NCBI GenBank assembly: GCA_016872915.1
Contig: VGYQ01000019.1
Location: 1-39,063, forward strand
From: Planctomycetota bacterium
GTDB taxonomy: Bacteria > Planctomycetota > Phycisphaerae > Phycisphaerales > SM1A02
Reading direction: 5' to 3'
Length of the DNA: 39,063 nt
Part shown: piece by piece, positions 1-7,956 of the stretch
How positions within the stretch are numbered: position 1 is the first letter of the stretch
Layout of the letters: each line of letters starts with the position of its first letter
Made by a program: the position numbers and the translations under genes
The notes under the pieces: model-generated
Database searches by the model: none
Told to the model about the DNA's origin: nothing
Seen by the model: the letters and a program-made list of their open reading frames with translations, nothing else

Positions 1-50
1 GCGCGGACCAGTCGCGCCGCAGGCGCGCGAGGCTTGCATCAGCAGGCTGT

Positions 51-94
51 GTGCGCCGAAGGCGCACGAGGATGAGCGCGCAGCGCGCATCCTC
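51..94. terminator. Hairpin cluster downstream of the pagL-like gene
   Basis: Two inverted repeats lie just past the 3' end of the minus-strand gene that stops at 99. One is a perfect 7-bp stem with a 3-nt loop (51-57 with 61-67). The other pairs 68-73 with 89-94 and has GCGCGC runs inside. A third GC-rich repeat lies near 13-28. None is followed by a clear T-run, so intrinsic termination is plausible but unproven. Bases 1-50 hold no gene that I can recognise. Confidence 0.35.
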
Positions 95-98
95 GCCG

Positions 99-707
99 TC
101 AGAATGGCACGCTCAACATCACATACCCCATAAGACTGTTCCTCCCCGGATTCGCCTCACCGGTATTCGCGTTGGAGATGTGGTACCAGCGTGCGCCGAC
201 CATGAGTCGCAGGTCCGGTGCCACATCAAACGAGACTCCCCCACCCGCCTGCGGCGTGAAGTTGAATGATGTTCCGCCGGATGGTGTGTTCACGGTTGTC
301 GCGATTACACCGGAGCCCGCGTCCGCGTAGAGCGACCATGTGTCGTAGGCGAGGAAGTGCCAGCGGAAGAGAATGGTGCCGCCCCCGCCCCATGCGTTCG
401 CCACAGGCTGTGCGATGTAATCGCCTTCGATCTGAAAGTCGACGGAGAGGTTGTCGATGATGAAGTAGGAGGCGCTGATGCCGAACTCGACCTGCTCAGC
501 GGCTTCGAAGTCCGTCATGCCGCCGAGCAGCACTTGCCAGCGCCATGTGTCCTTCGTGCCGAACGCCGGCTTGGTCGGTGCTGCGTTCGTCGGTTCGGTC
601 GGCGCGATCTGCGCGCCTGCGTTCACGACAGGTTCGAAAGTGAACGCTGGGGTCTCTGCGTGCGCAGCGAAGCAGAGGCAGAGGGCAAACGTGGCGGAGA
701 GCCGCAT
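99..707 (-). CDS. PagL-like (acyloxyacyl hydrolase family) outer-membrane protein
   Basis: A 202-residue protein with an N-terminal signal peptide (MRLSATFALCLCFAAHA), alternating beta-strand segments and a terminal Phe, as expected for a small outer-membrane barrel. Near the C-terminus it carries YHISNANTGEANPGRN, which matches the lipid A 3-O-deacylase (PagL) His-x-Ser motif (H176 and S178 in this numbering). PagL of Pseudomonas uses a Glu 14 residues after the His; here that position is Asn, so deacylase activity is uncertain. I chose the start at 707 because it begins the signal peptide directly and has a -10-like hexamer 9 nt upstream. In-frame starts at 728 and 755 would run into the terminator hairpin. 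The family call is fairly safe; the enzymatic role is not. Confidence 0.72.
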   Translation of the reverse strand: MRLSATFALCLCFAAHAETPAFTFEPVVNAGAQIAPTEPTNAAPTKPAFGTKDTWRWQVLLGGMTDFEAAEQVEFGISASYFIIDNLSVDFQIEGDYIAQPVANAWGGGGTILFRWHFLAYDTWSLYADAGSGVIATTVNTPSGGTSFNFTPQAGGGVSFDVAPDLRLMVGARWYHISNANTGEANPGRNSLMGYVMLSVPF

Positions 708-716
708 GGTGTCGGG

Positions 717-722
717 AAGGTA
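717..722 (-). promoter_or_regulatory. -10-like element of the pagL-like gene
   Basis: TACCTT on the minus strand, 9 nt before the ATG at 707, matching the TANNNT-to-start spacing seen at ten other transcript-first genes here. It lies downstream of the terminator-like hairpin, so the gene could be transcribed separately from the RNA upstream. Confidence 0.4.
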
Positions 723-729
723 GTGCATG

Positions 730-766
730 AAAAAGCCGCTCGGTCGCTCCGACACGACCGAACGGC
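730..766 (-). terminator. Rho-independent terminator just upstream of the pagL-like gene
   Basis: On the minus strand a 12-bp stem (755-766 with 735-746, one T:G wobble, 8-nt loop) is followed at once by five T residues (734-730). It points toward the pagL-like start 23 nt further on. No protein gene on the minus strand lies before it, so it ends either a short RNA or an attenuated leader. Confidence 0.6.
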
Positions 767-818
767 GTTTCGATCAGCCTCGCTGCCGAGGCTGCAAAGA
801 AGGCAACCAATTGGGGGA
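730..818 (-). ncRNA. Candidate small RNA or attenuator leader
   Basis: A sigma70-like promoter (825-854) would start a transcript near 818 that ends at the terminator at 730, about 89 nt. It would have a C-rich unpaired 5' end, a perfect 8-bp hairpin with a 4-nt loop (787-794 with 775-782), an 8-nt linker and the terminator stem. No open reading frame explains this structure. It could be a free small RNA or a premature-termination leader of the pagL-like gene. The fold was drawn by eye and I know no family match. Confidence 0.35.
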
Positions 819-824
819 CTCATC

Positions 825-854
825 ACGCTATCCTGCCCCGTGGCGCGGAGTCAA
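825..854 (-). promoter_or_regulatory. Promoter for the candidate small RNA
   Basis: On the minus strand TTGACT (849-854) lies 18 bp before TAGCGT (825-830). The -35 matches consensus at five of six positions and is the best -35 I noticed in the window; the -10 is weaker. Confidence 0.4.
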
Positions 855-944
855 CACCTGCGCACTTTCAGGCCTTTTTTCGCCTTTTTCCCATTTTCTC
901 GCATGCCCAAAGCACCCTGCACTTCCCCCGCCAAGCCCCCCCCC

Positions 945-1379
945 ATGGAGGCGCGGATCGATGTCGTGCTCTGCGTTCTGCTACGCAGTGTGCAGGGACG
1001 CGTACAGGTGCTTGTGGCGCGACGCGCACTCGACAGTGAGATCCTTCCGGGAGCCTGGGAGTTGCCGGGCGGCAAGATTGCGCCGGGCGAGAGCGCGCGT
1101 GACGCCGGGGCACGCGAACTGCTGGAGGAAGTTGCGGTGGACTGCACCGATGCCGCACACGAATGGCAAGACCTCGGTGTCGTAGACCCTCCTCCGCCCG
1201 AGGGTCGACCTGCACCCCGCTTCCACATGCAGGCTGTGCAGCTGCCAGCCGGCGTTGTGCCGAAAGCGATTGCAGCGCGTTCGATTGCTTGGGTCCAGGT
1301 CAAGTCGCTCGCGGATGTTGACTGGCCCGACACAACCCGTCCCGCAATCAATGCTGTGATCGCCGCGCACGGGCGCTAG
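945..1379 (+). CDS. NUDIX hydrolase (MutT-like)
   Basis: A 144-residue protein with a NUDIX box, GX5EX7REUXEEXGU, seen as GGKIAPGE followed seven residues later by RELLEEVAV; the usual Gly near the end is Ala. Before it stands WELPGGK, typical of MutT-type sanitising phosphohydrolases. Such enzymes hydrolyse nucleoside diphosphate derivatives linked to another moiety; the substrate cannot be told here. The start at 945 gives a normal family N-terminus. An in-frame ATG at 903 would add 14 residues rich in Pro and would place a run of nine C (936-944) inside the gene. No purine-rich ribosome binding site precedes either start; a pyrimidine-rich tract covers about 868-901. Confidence 0.85.
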   Translation: MEARIDVVLCVLLRSVQGRVQVLVARRALDSEILPGAWELPGGKIAPGESARDAGARELLEEVAVDCTDAAHEWQDLGVVDPPPPEGRPAPRFHMQAVQLPAGVVPKAIAARSIAWVQVKSLADVDWPDTTRPAINAVIAAHGR

Positions 1380-1402
1380 GGAGCGCGCAAGGAATTTGGT
1401 TG

Positions 1403-1981
1403 TCAGGGAAGAGGCGGCAAGACTTCCGTCGGCGGCACGGGAACCTCTGCAGACCCCTTCCCCGGCAGCGCTCCCTGCGCCTCGCCGGAGCCCATCTCCG
1501 CTGGCTTCAGCGAGGGGGCCTTTTTCACTGCCTTGCTCTCGTTCGCAGCACCACCTCGAGGAGCTGTTGCGGCGTCGGCAAGAGTCATGTCTTCCAGAAC
1601 GGCCGTTCGCATCAAGTGAGCACGGTCCAAGAGACTTGGAAAACTGTCATCTGCCGGCACGAAGGTGAAATGCCACTCCACGCGGCTCTCAAGATCGAGC
1701 GGCGCAATCTCGCTGACAAAATCTGCGCCAACAAAATCCCAGAACGGTGCAGACGCTTTGCCGGAACCCACAATGGACTCGTACCCATCGAGCTTCAAGC
1801 GCACGTCATACTCGCCGTAAAAAAGAAAGTCGACCTCACAGGGCGTTCGCCCGACCTCGCGTTCGTTCACGTACACGAGCGCTTCCGACGGCGTCGATGT
1901 GATCGCGATGGTGCGCCGGACGCATGCGGGCGCAGCCAACACCAGCAGCAAGAGTCCGAAGCTGAGAGCCGTTTGACGCAC
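1403..1981 (-). CDS. PEGA-domain lipoprotein
   Basis: A 192-residue protein starting with GTG. Residues 1-20 form a lipoprotein-type signal (FGLLLLVLAAPAC, Cys at 20). Residues about 26-66 form a PEGA domain (ITSTPSEALVYVNEREVGRT, then DVRLKLDGYE), a small beta-sandwich common in surface and periplasmic proteins. The last 50 or so residues are Pro/Ala/Lys-rich and probably disordered. It is divergent from lptB with only 43 bp between the starts, so the two promoters lie back to back. No enzymatic role is suggested. Confidence 0.75.
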   Translation of the reverse strand: MRQTALSFGLLLLVLAAPACVRRTIAITSTPSEALVYVNEREVGRTPCEVDFLFYGEYDVRLKLDGYESIVGSGKASAPFWDFVGADFVSEIAPLDLESRVEWHFTFVPADDSFPSLLDRAHLMRTAVLEDMTLADAATAPRGGAANESKAVKKAPSLKPAEMGSGEAQGALPGKGSAEVPVPPTEVLPPLP

Positions 1982-1988
1982 GGGCGGC

Positions 1989-1994
1989 AGTCTA
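1989..1994 (-). promoter_or_regulatory. -10-like element of the PEGA lipoprotein
   Basis: TAGACT on the minus strand, 7 nt before the GTG start, would give an essentially leaderless transcript. Confidence 0.45.
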
Positions 1995-2009
1995 TCGCCG
2001 CGGCGCGCT

Positions 2010-2015
2010 TACACT
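2010..2015 (+). promoter_or_regulatory. -10-like element of lptB
   Basis: TACACT, 9 nt before the lptB ATG. The same hexamer precedes the response-regulator gene at 23697. It lies 15 bp from the divergent element at 1989-1994. Confidence 0.45.
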
Positions 2016-2024
2016 CCGTGCGTC

Positions 2025-2759
2025 ATGCCACTCCTCCAAGCGCATGGGCTGGTGAAGAGCTACAACGGTCGCCGCGTCGTCGATCAGGTGTCGTTTCATG
2101 TCGATGCAGGCGAAATCGTTGGGTTGCTCGGCCGCAATGGCGCTGGAAAGACCACCAGTTTCCGCATGGCGATCGGGATGATCACCCCAGAAGCGGGATG
2201 TGTGACATTCGACGGCAAGGATGTCACGAATGAACCGATGTATCGCCACGCCGCTGCAGGCATGGGCTATCTGTCGCAGGAGCCGAGCGTGTTCCAGCGA
2301 CTCTCGGTGGAAAACAACCTGCTCGCGATCCTGGAGACGCGACCGCTGACCTATGCACAGCGGCGGAAGGCATGCGATGATTTGCTGGGACAGTTCGGGC
2401 TGCAACATAAGCGTCGCGAACAGGCGCGCACATGCTCGGGTGGTGAGCGCCGAAGGCTCGAGATCGCCCGTTCACTGATTACCAAGCCGCGGCTGATTCT
2501 TCTGGACGAACCATTCGCGGCAGTCGATCCGCACACCGTGGAAGAGTTGCAGGGCGAGGTACGGCGACTTGCGGAGCAAGGCATTTCGATCCTTGTGACC
2601 GACCACAACGTGCAGCAGACCCTGCGAATCTGCAACCGCGCATACATCATTCACGAGGGAAAAAATCTGCGCGACGGCGAACCGCGTGAAATCATCAACG
2701 ATCCGCTGGTGCGCGAGGCCTATCTGGCTTCGACCTTCCGTGGCGACGAGTTTGGCTAA
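2025..2759 (+). CDS. lptB: LptB, ATPase of the LPS export ABC transporter
   Basis: A 244-residue ABC ATPase of full LptB length. Walker A is GRNGAGKT (residues 36-43), the signature is CSGGE (137-141, with Cys instead of the usual Leu), Walker B is LILLDEP (157-163), and a switch His lies in VTDHNVQQT. The text around these (GLVKSYNGRRVVDQVSF, YLSQEPSVF, DEPFAAVDP) is characteristic of LptB rather than of LivG-type ATPases. LptB powers the LptFG permease that extracts lipopolysaccharide from the inner membrane. The matching permeases are encoded about 17 kb away (19520-22305). The gene appears to be transcribed alone; corC converges on its 3' end. Confidence 0.9.
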   Translation: MPLLQAHGLVKSYNGRRVVDQVSFHVDAGEIVGLLGRNGAGKTTSFRMAIGMITPEAGCVTFDGKDVTNEPMYRHAAAGMGYLSQEPSVFQRLSVENNLLAILETRPLTYAQRRKACDDLLGQFGLQHKRREQARTCSGGERRRLEIARSLITKPRLILLDEPFAAVDPHTVEELQGEVRRLAEQGISILVTDHNVQQTLRICNRAYIIHEGKNLRDGEPREIINDPLVREAYLASTFRGDEFG

Positions 2760-2765
2760 ACCACT

Positions 2766-4034
2766 TCAGTCCCGCTCAACCGCAACGGCTTCCACATGCA
2801 CCGAGGCCACGCGTGTGGGCGTGGCTGATGTGACGGTGAAACGTCCACCGTAAGCCGCGAAGGTTTCGCCGATCTGCGGAATCCGTCCGAAGTGTGACAG
2901 CAGCAGACCAGCAATGGTCGAGTATCCATCATCGGGCGGCAGGAGAAGGCCTGTCTCGGCCGCCACCGTTTCCACGGGAATCCGCCCATCGACCTGCCAG
3001 CCCGATTCCGCATTCCCTGCGATGACCGGTTCGATCTCCGAGTTCGGTTCGTGCTCGTCATAAATCTCGCCCACGATTTCCTCAAGCACGTCTTCGATCG
3101 TCACCAAACCAGCCGTGCCGCCAAACTCGTCCACCACGAGCGCAAGATGAACCTCCGTGCGCTGGAACTCGATCAAAAGATCGCTGACAGCCTTGCTCTC
3201 TGGAACGCGCGGCGGCTGCCGCAGCAGCGGCCGGAGCACGAATCCGTCGGGCGGCGTGCCAAGCAGCCGCACCAAGTCTTTCACGTAGAGAATGCCGACA
3301 ACGTTGTCGAAACTTCCCTCGTACACGGGGATGCGTGAGTGTCCCGCCGTGGCAATGAATGCCCGAATGGCCATGATGTCGTCGGTGTACGCGATGCCCT
3401 CGATCTGCGTCCGGGGCGTCATCACCTCTGCAACCACCGTATTTCGAAACTCCACTGCATTTCGGATGATGGTGGCTGCAAGCGGATCGATGCCACCTGC
3501 GCGTGCCGTGTCGGTGATCGTGTGCATCAGATCCTGCTCAGCGCGCTCATCGAGCGGCATGGCTAAGAAGAGCCGCCGTACCGCTTCATCGATACCGCGC
3601 CCCAACCACAGGATCGGATAAACCGACCAGAAGATCACGACCAACAGTGGATGAAACGTTGTAATGAGTGGAACTCCGGCATAGCGGGCGATGGCTCCTG
3701 CGGCGACAGTGCTCGTCGCCCACAGCACGGTTCCAGCCAGCACGAGCGCTGTCAACACATCTGGAAGCGGCAGCCGCGTCGGCACACCCTGATGCAACAC
3801 TTCGAGCATCAGCAGCAAAGCCGTCAATCGTCCGAAGGTGCGGTAGAACGCCACGGAATGCTCAAGCGGCGTGGTATTCGCTGCAATCCAGTCTGCAGCG
3901 CGCTCTCGCCCAGATCGCGCGAAGCGGCGGTGCAACTGACTGATGCTCGTTTGCCCCAACGCGAGATTGAGCGCCGACAGCAGCGTCGTCACCAACACGA
4001 CCGCGAGGAAGATTGTGAGGTAGGCCGACTCCAT
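2766..4034 (-). CDS. CNNM/CorC (HlyC) family membrane protein with CBS pair
   Basis: A 422-residue protein with hydrophobic segments near residues 3-25, 60-82, 88-112 and 128-150 (CNNM transmembrane domain), a pair of CBS domains from VMTPRTQIEGI through VTIEDVLEEIVGEIYDE, and a C-terminal CorC_HlyC domain (GWQVDGRIPVETVA). Family members are implicated in magnesium or cobalt efflux and are often misnamed hemolysins. The gene follows ybeY by 14 bp on the same strand; an operon neighbour of this kind is common for ybeY. A possible TAACCT -10 overlaps the ybeY stop codon, 11 nt before this start. Confidence 0.85.
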   Translation of the reverse strand: MESAYLTIFLAVVLVTTLLSALNLALGQTSISQLHRRFARSGRERAADWIAANTTPLEHSVAFYRTFGRLTALLLMLEVLHQGVPTRLPLPDVLTALVLAGTVLWATSTVAAGAIARYAGVPLITTFHPLLVVIFWSVYPILWLGRGIDEAVRRLFLAMPLDERAEQDLMHTITDTARAGGIDPLAATIIRNAVEFRNTVVAEVMTPRTQIEGIAYTDDIMAIRAFIATAGHSRIPVYEGSFDNVVGILYVKDLVRLLGTPPDGFVLRPLLRQPPRVPESKAVSDLLIEFQRTEVHLALVVDEFGGTAGLVTIEDVLEEIVGEIYDEHEPNSEIEPVIAGNAESGWQVDGRIPVETVAAETGLLLPPDDGYSTIAGLLLSHFGRIPQIGETFAAYGGRFTVTSATPTRVASVHVEAVAVERD

Positions 4035-4048
4035 CAGTGTGCGTCAGG

Positions 4049-4488
4049 TTAGACGCGTCCGACCCCGAGCGTGTGCAGTACTTCCCTCTCTGCCGTCCGC
4101 ATGCGTGCACAGCTCTCATCCGTATCGTCCGTATGTCCCGCCGCATGAAGAAGCCCGTGCACGAGATACAGCGCCAACTCATCCACGCCTGCGTGCCCAA
4201 GTTGTGCTGCTCGTCGCTCCGCCTCATCATGGCAGATCGCCACATCCACCTCGAGCCCCCCAGCTCCCTGCTCCACAAACGCCAGCACATCCGTTGTGCC
4301 CGCCTCCTTCGCGTAGCGTTCGTGCAAGACCTCCATGGCCGCATCGCGAAGGACACGCACCGACACCCGTGCGAAGCGCACGGACTCGAGCTGCGTCACC
4401 GCATCTACTGCTGCCACGGCGAGACGCTGCCAGTGTGCCGCATCGACCGGCGCCTCGCAGACGACGTCAATCAGCGTGGTGGGAGCGT

Positions 4489-4492
<4 letters not shown>
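4049..4492 (-). CDS. ybeY: YbeY endoribonuclease / rRNA maturation factor
   Basis: A 147-residue protein starting with GTG inside a GTGA overlap with the nuoF stop. It shows the YbeY region TTDVLAFVE, then the metal-binding signature HGLLHAAGHTDD. In Escherichia coli three His residues bind zinc; here the first two are present and the third position is Asp. YbeY acts in 16S rRNA 3'-end maturation and ribosome quality control. Its position directly after nuoF with a 4-bp overlap implies translational coupling to respiratory-complex genes. Confidence 0.85.
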
Positions 4493-5831
<1,339 letters not shown>

Positions 5832-5835
<4 letters not shown>

Positions 5836-6080
5836 GGGCTGTTCCTGTCTGGCGTGCCACTTTCGTGCACGCGTAACTCGGGTGCGGTGACGATTTGATC
5901 AATGACGATGCGCCGGAGGGTCACATCACCCACCTGCTTTTCATGCATGACGGCATGAACGGTATGCGCGTCGCGCGGCAGAGGCGTGACGGGCGTCCGA
6001 ATGGCCTTCAGAACATGCCCCACAAACGCACCACAGTTGTGCGCCAACGAGGGCTGCGGCTCATTCGGGGCACTGCTCAT
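5832..6080 (-). CDS. Unknown 82-residue protein inserted between nuoE and nuoF
   Basis: I do not recognise this protein. It overlaps the nuoE stop by ATGA (6077-6080) and the nuoF start by ATGA (5832-5835), so it is very probably translated and coupled to both. It has no signal peptide or membrane segment, one Cys (HNCGAFVG, near residue 16), a possible helix (GHVLKAIRTP) and a Val/Ile-rich stretch in the middle (LRRIVIDQIV) that suggests beta strands; the ends look disordered. It could be an accessory subunit or assembly factor of the NuoEF module, or an unrelated passenger. Confidence 0.7.
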
Positions 6081-6628
6081 CCGTGGGAGTCCTTGACCGG
6101 CGCCTTCATCGCCTCATCGATCAGCGCATCCACGCGCTCGACCGTGAGGCGTTCATGCAGCGTGTCATTGAACAGCGCGACAGGCGCGGTGTCGCACGAC
6201 CCGAGGCACTCAAGCGTCAGCAACGTAAATCGCCCGTCTTCCGTTGTCTCATGCGGCTCGATGCCGAGACGCTCACGAACGCGGTCGAGAATTTCTTTGT
6301 GGCCGCAGACCTCGCACGCGAATGTGTGACAGACGCCGATCACGCACTGCCCCACGGGTTCGGTGGTGTATTCCTCGTAGAAGGAGACCGTATCGAGCAC
6401 TTCACTCGGCGCGATGCCGAGGAACGAGGCAATCTCCAGCATCGCCTGCTGCGGGATGTGTCGATAGGTGTGCTGCACATCGTGCAGAATCGGCATGAGT
6501 GCACCGTGCTTCACGGCGTACTTGGGCAGGATCGTTTCCGTCCACCGCTGCAGCATCTGCGGCGTACACCAAGGCTGCGCCCGTACGGGCACCTTCATCG
6601 TTGCGGAGGGCTTTGTCTTCCAGGACAT
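6077..6628 (-). CDS. nuoE: NADH-quinone oxidoreductase subunit E
   Basis: A 183-residue thioredoxin-fold 2Fe-2S protein. The four cluster ligands are C100 and C105 (CHTFAC) and C141 and C145 (CLGSC), the usual CX4C...CX3C spacing. HIPQQAMLEIASFLGI and VLDTVSFYEEYT are typical NuoE text. It passes electrons near the NADH site with NuoF. The start is preceded by a purine-rich site (CGGAGAA) in the 19-nt gap after nuoD, as for a gene inside an operon. Confidence 0.96.
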   Translation of the reverse strand: MSWKTKPSATMKVPVRAQPWCTPQMLQRWTETILPKYAVKHGALMPILHDVQHTYRHIPQQAMLEIASFLGIAPSEVLDTVSFYEEYTTEPVGQCVIGVCHTFACEVCGHKEILDRVRERLGIEPHETTEDGRFTLLTLECLGSCDTAPVALFNDTLHERLTVERVDALIDEAMKAPVKDSHG

Positions 6629-6647
6629 GGTCTGTGTTCTCCGTTGG

Positions 6648-7937
6648 TCAGCGGTCCAGTTCCGCCGCGATGATGTTCAGCGATCCGAGCACGGCGACCG
6701 CATCGGCGAGCTGGTGCCCCTCGATCAATCGCGGGAAGAGCTGGAAGTTGTAGAAGATCGGCGGGCGCACACGAACGCGGAATGGACAGCGACCACCGTC
6801 TGCGACGATGAGGTAACCAAGTTCGCCGTTAGGTCCTTCGATTGCGCCATATGCCTCGCCCACGGGCGTCTCAAAGCCGCGGTTGTGCATGACCAGTTCG
6901 AACTGCTGGATCGTGGCTTCGATCGATCCGTACACATCGCCCTTGTCCGCCATGCGAACCTTGTTGTCGCCCACCGCATCGATCGGCCCCTTGGGGATTC
7001 GGTCAATGAGCTGGCGGATGATCGTGACCGACTGCTTCATCTCTTCGAGCCGCACGTGGTATCGCGCGAGGCAGTCGCCCGTGGTAGCCACCGGCACGGA
7101 GAATTGAACGGCGCTTGCGCCCTGCCCATCCCAGTTGTCTGCGAAGCACAGATACGGGTCGTCCTTGCGAACATCGCGTCGCACGCCCGAGGCGCGGGCA
7201 CATGGTCCGGTCGCACCCCATGCGATGGCGTCCGCTTCCGGCAGTGCACCGACGCCTTCGAGACGCTCCGTGAAGATGCGATTGCGGTTCAGCAGCGTCT
7301 CCACATCGCGCAGCGCCTTCGCCATACGCACATCAATGAACTCGCGCACCATGCGAACAAACACATCATCATCGGGCAGATCGCGCCACGCGCCGCCGAC
7401 GCGCGTCCAATCGGGATGGAAGCGCTGCCCAGAGACATACTCGAGGATGTCGTAGATGAATTCGCGCTCGTTGAAACCGTACAGGAAGCTGGTGAACGCG
7501 CCCAAGTCGAGTCCTGCCGCGCCCACGCACAACAGATGGTTCTGAATGCGCCCCAGTTCCCCCATGATCGTGCGGATCACCTTGCAACGCGGGGTCAGGT
7601 TGATCCCCATCAGACGTTCGCACGCCTCATGCCATGCGACATCGTTGCAAATCGGGGACGCATAGTCCATGCGGCTGATCGTGCAGACGTACTGGTTGTA
7701 GTCGTGATGCTCGCCGAGCTTCTCGAAGCCCGAGTGCAGGTAGCCGATGTGCGGCGTGGCTCGGGCGACGCGCTCTCCATCGAGTTCAAGCACCAGCCGA
7801 AGCGTGGTGTGCGTCGCGGGATGTTGCGGACCGAAGTTCAGCACCCAACGGTCGGGCGACTGAAAGTGATCCTTGAGATACTCGGTGCTCTCGATGTCGA
7901 GTCCGTAGCCCTCATCGGGCTGCAAGGTGAACGGCAT
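6648..7937 (-). CDS. nuoD: NADH-quinone oxidoreductase subunit D
   Basis: A 429-residue protein with NuoD landmarks: NFGPQHPATHTTLRLVLELD near the N-terminus, PHIGYLHSGFEKL, MGELGRIQNHLL, and the C-terminal AVLGSLNIIAAELDR. This 49-kDa subunit lines the quinone site of complex I. The reading frame is open 50 codons further upstream, but that part reads as random Cys/Arg-rich sequence overlapping the permease gene, and the ATG at 7937 fits the family. A TATACT element lies 9 nt before that ATG. nuoA, nuoB and nuoC are not adjacent. Confidence 0.95.
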   Translation of the reverse strand: MPFTLQPDEGYGLDIESTEYLKDHFQSPDRWVLNFGPQHPATHTTLRLVLELDGERVARATPHIGYLHSGFEKLGEHHDYNQYVCTISRMDYASPICNDVAWHEACERLMGINLTPRCKVIRTIMGELGRIQNHLLCVGAAGLDLGAFTSFLYGFNEREFIYDILEYVSGQRFHPDWTRVGGAWRDLPDDDVFVRMVREFIDVRMAKALRDVETLLNRNRIFTERLEGVGALPEADAIAWGATGPCARASGVRRDVRKDDPYLCFADNWDGQGASAVQFSVPVATTGDCLARYHVRLEEMKQSVTIIRQLIDRIPKGPIDAVGDNKVRMADKGDVYGSIEATIQQFELVMHNRGFETPVGEAYGAIEGPNGELGYLIVADGGRCPFRVRVRPPIFYNFQLFPRLIEGHQLADAVAVLGSLNIIAAELDR

Positions 7938-7946
7938 GGGACCCAA

Positions 7947-7952
7947 AGTATA
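7947..7952 (-). promoter_or_regulatory. -10-like element of the nuoD-E-x-F operon
   Basis: TATACT, five of six matches to the -10 consensus, 9 nt before the nuoD ATG and inside the 19-bp gap after the permease gene. It suggests that the nuo operon can start its own near-leaderless transcript. Confidence 0.5.
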
Positions 7953-7956
7953 GGAA

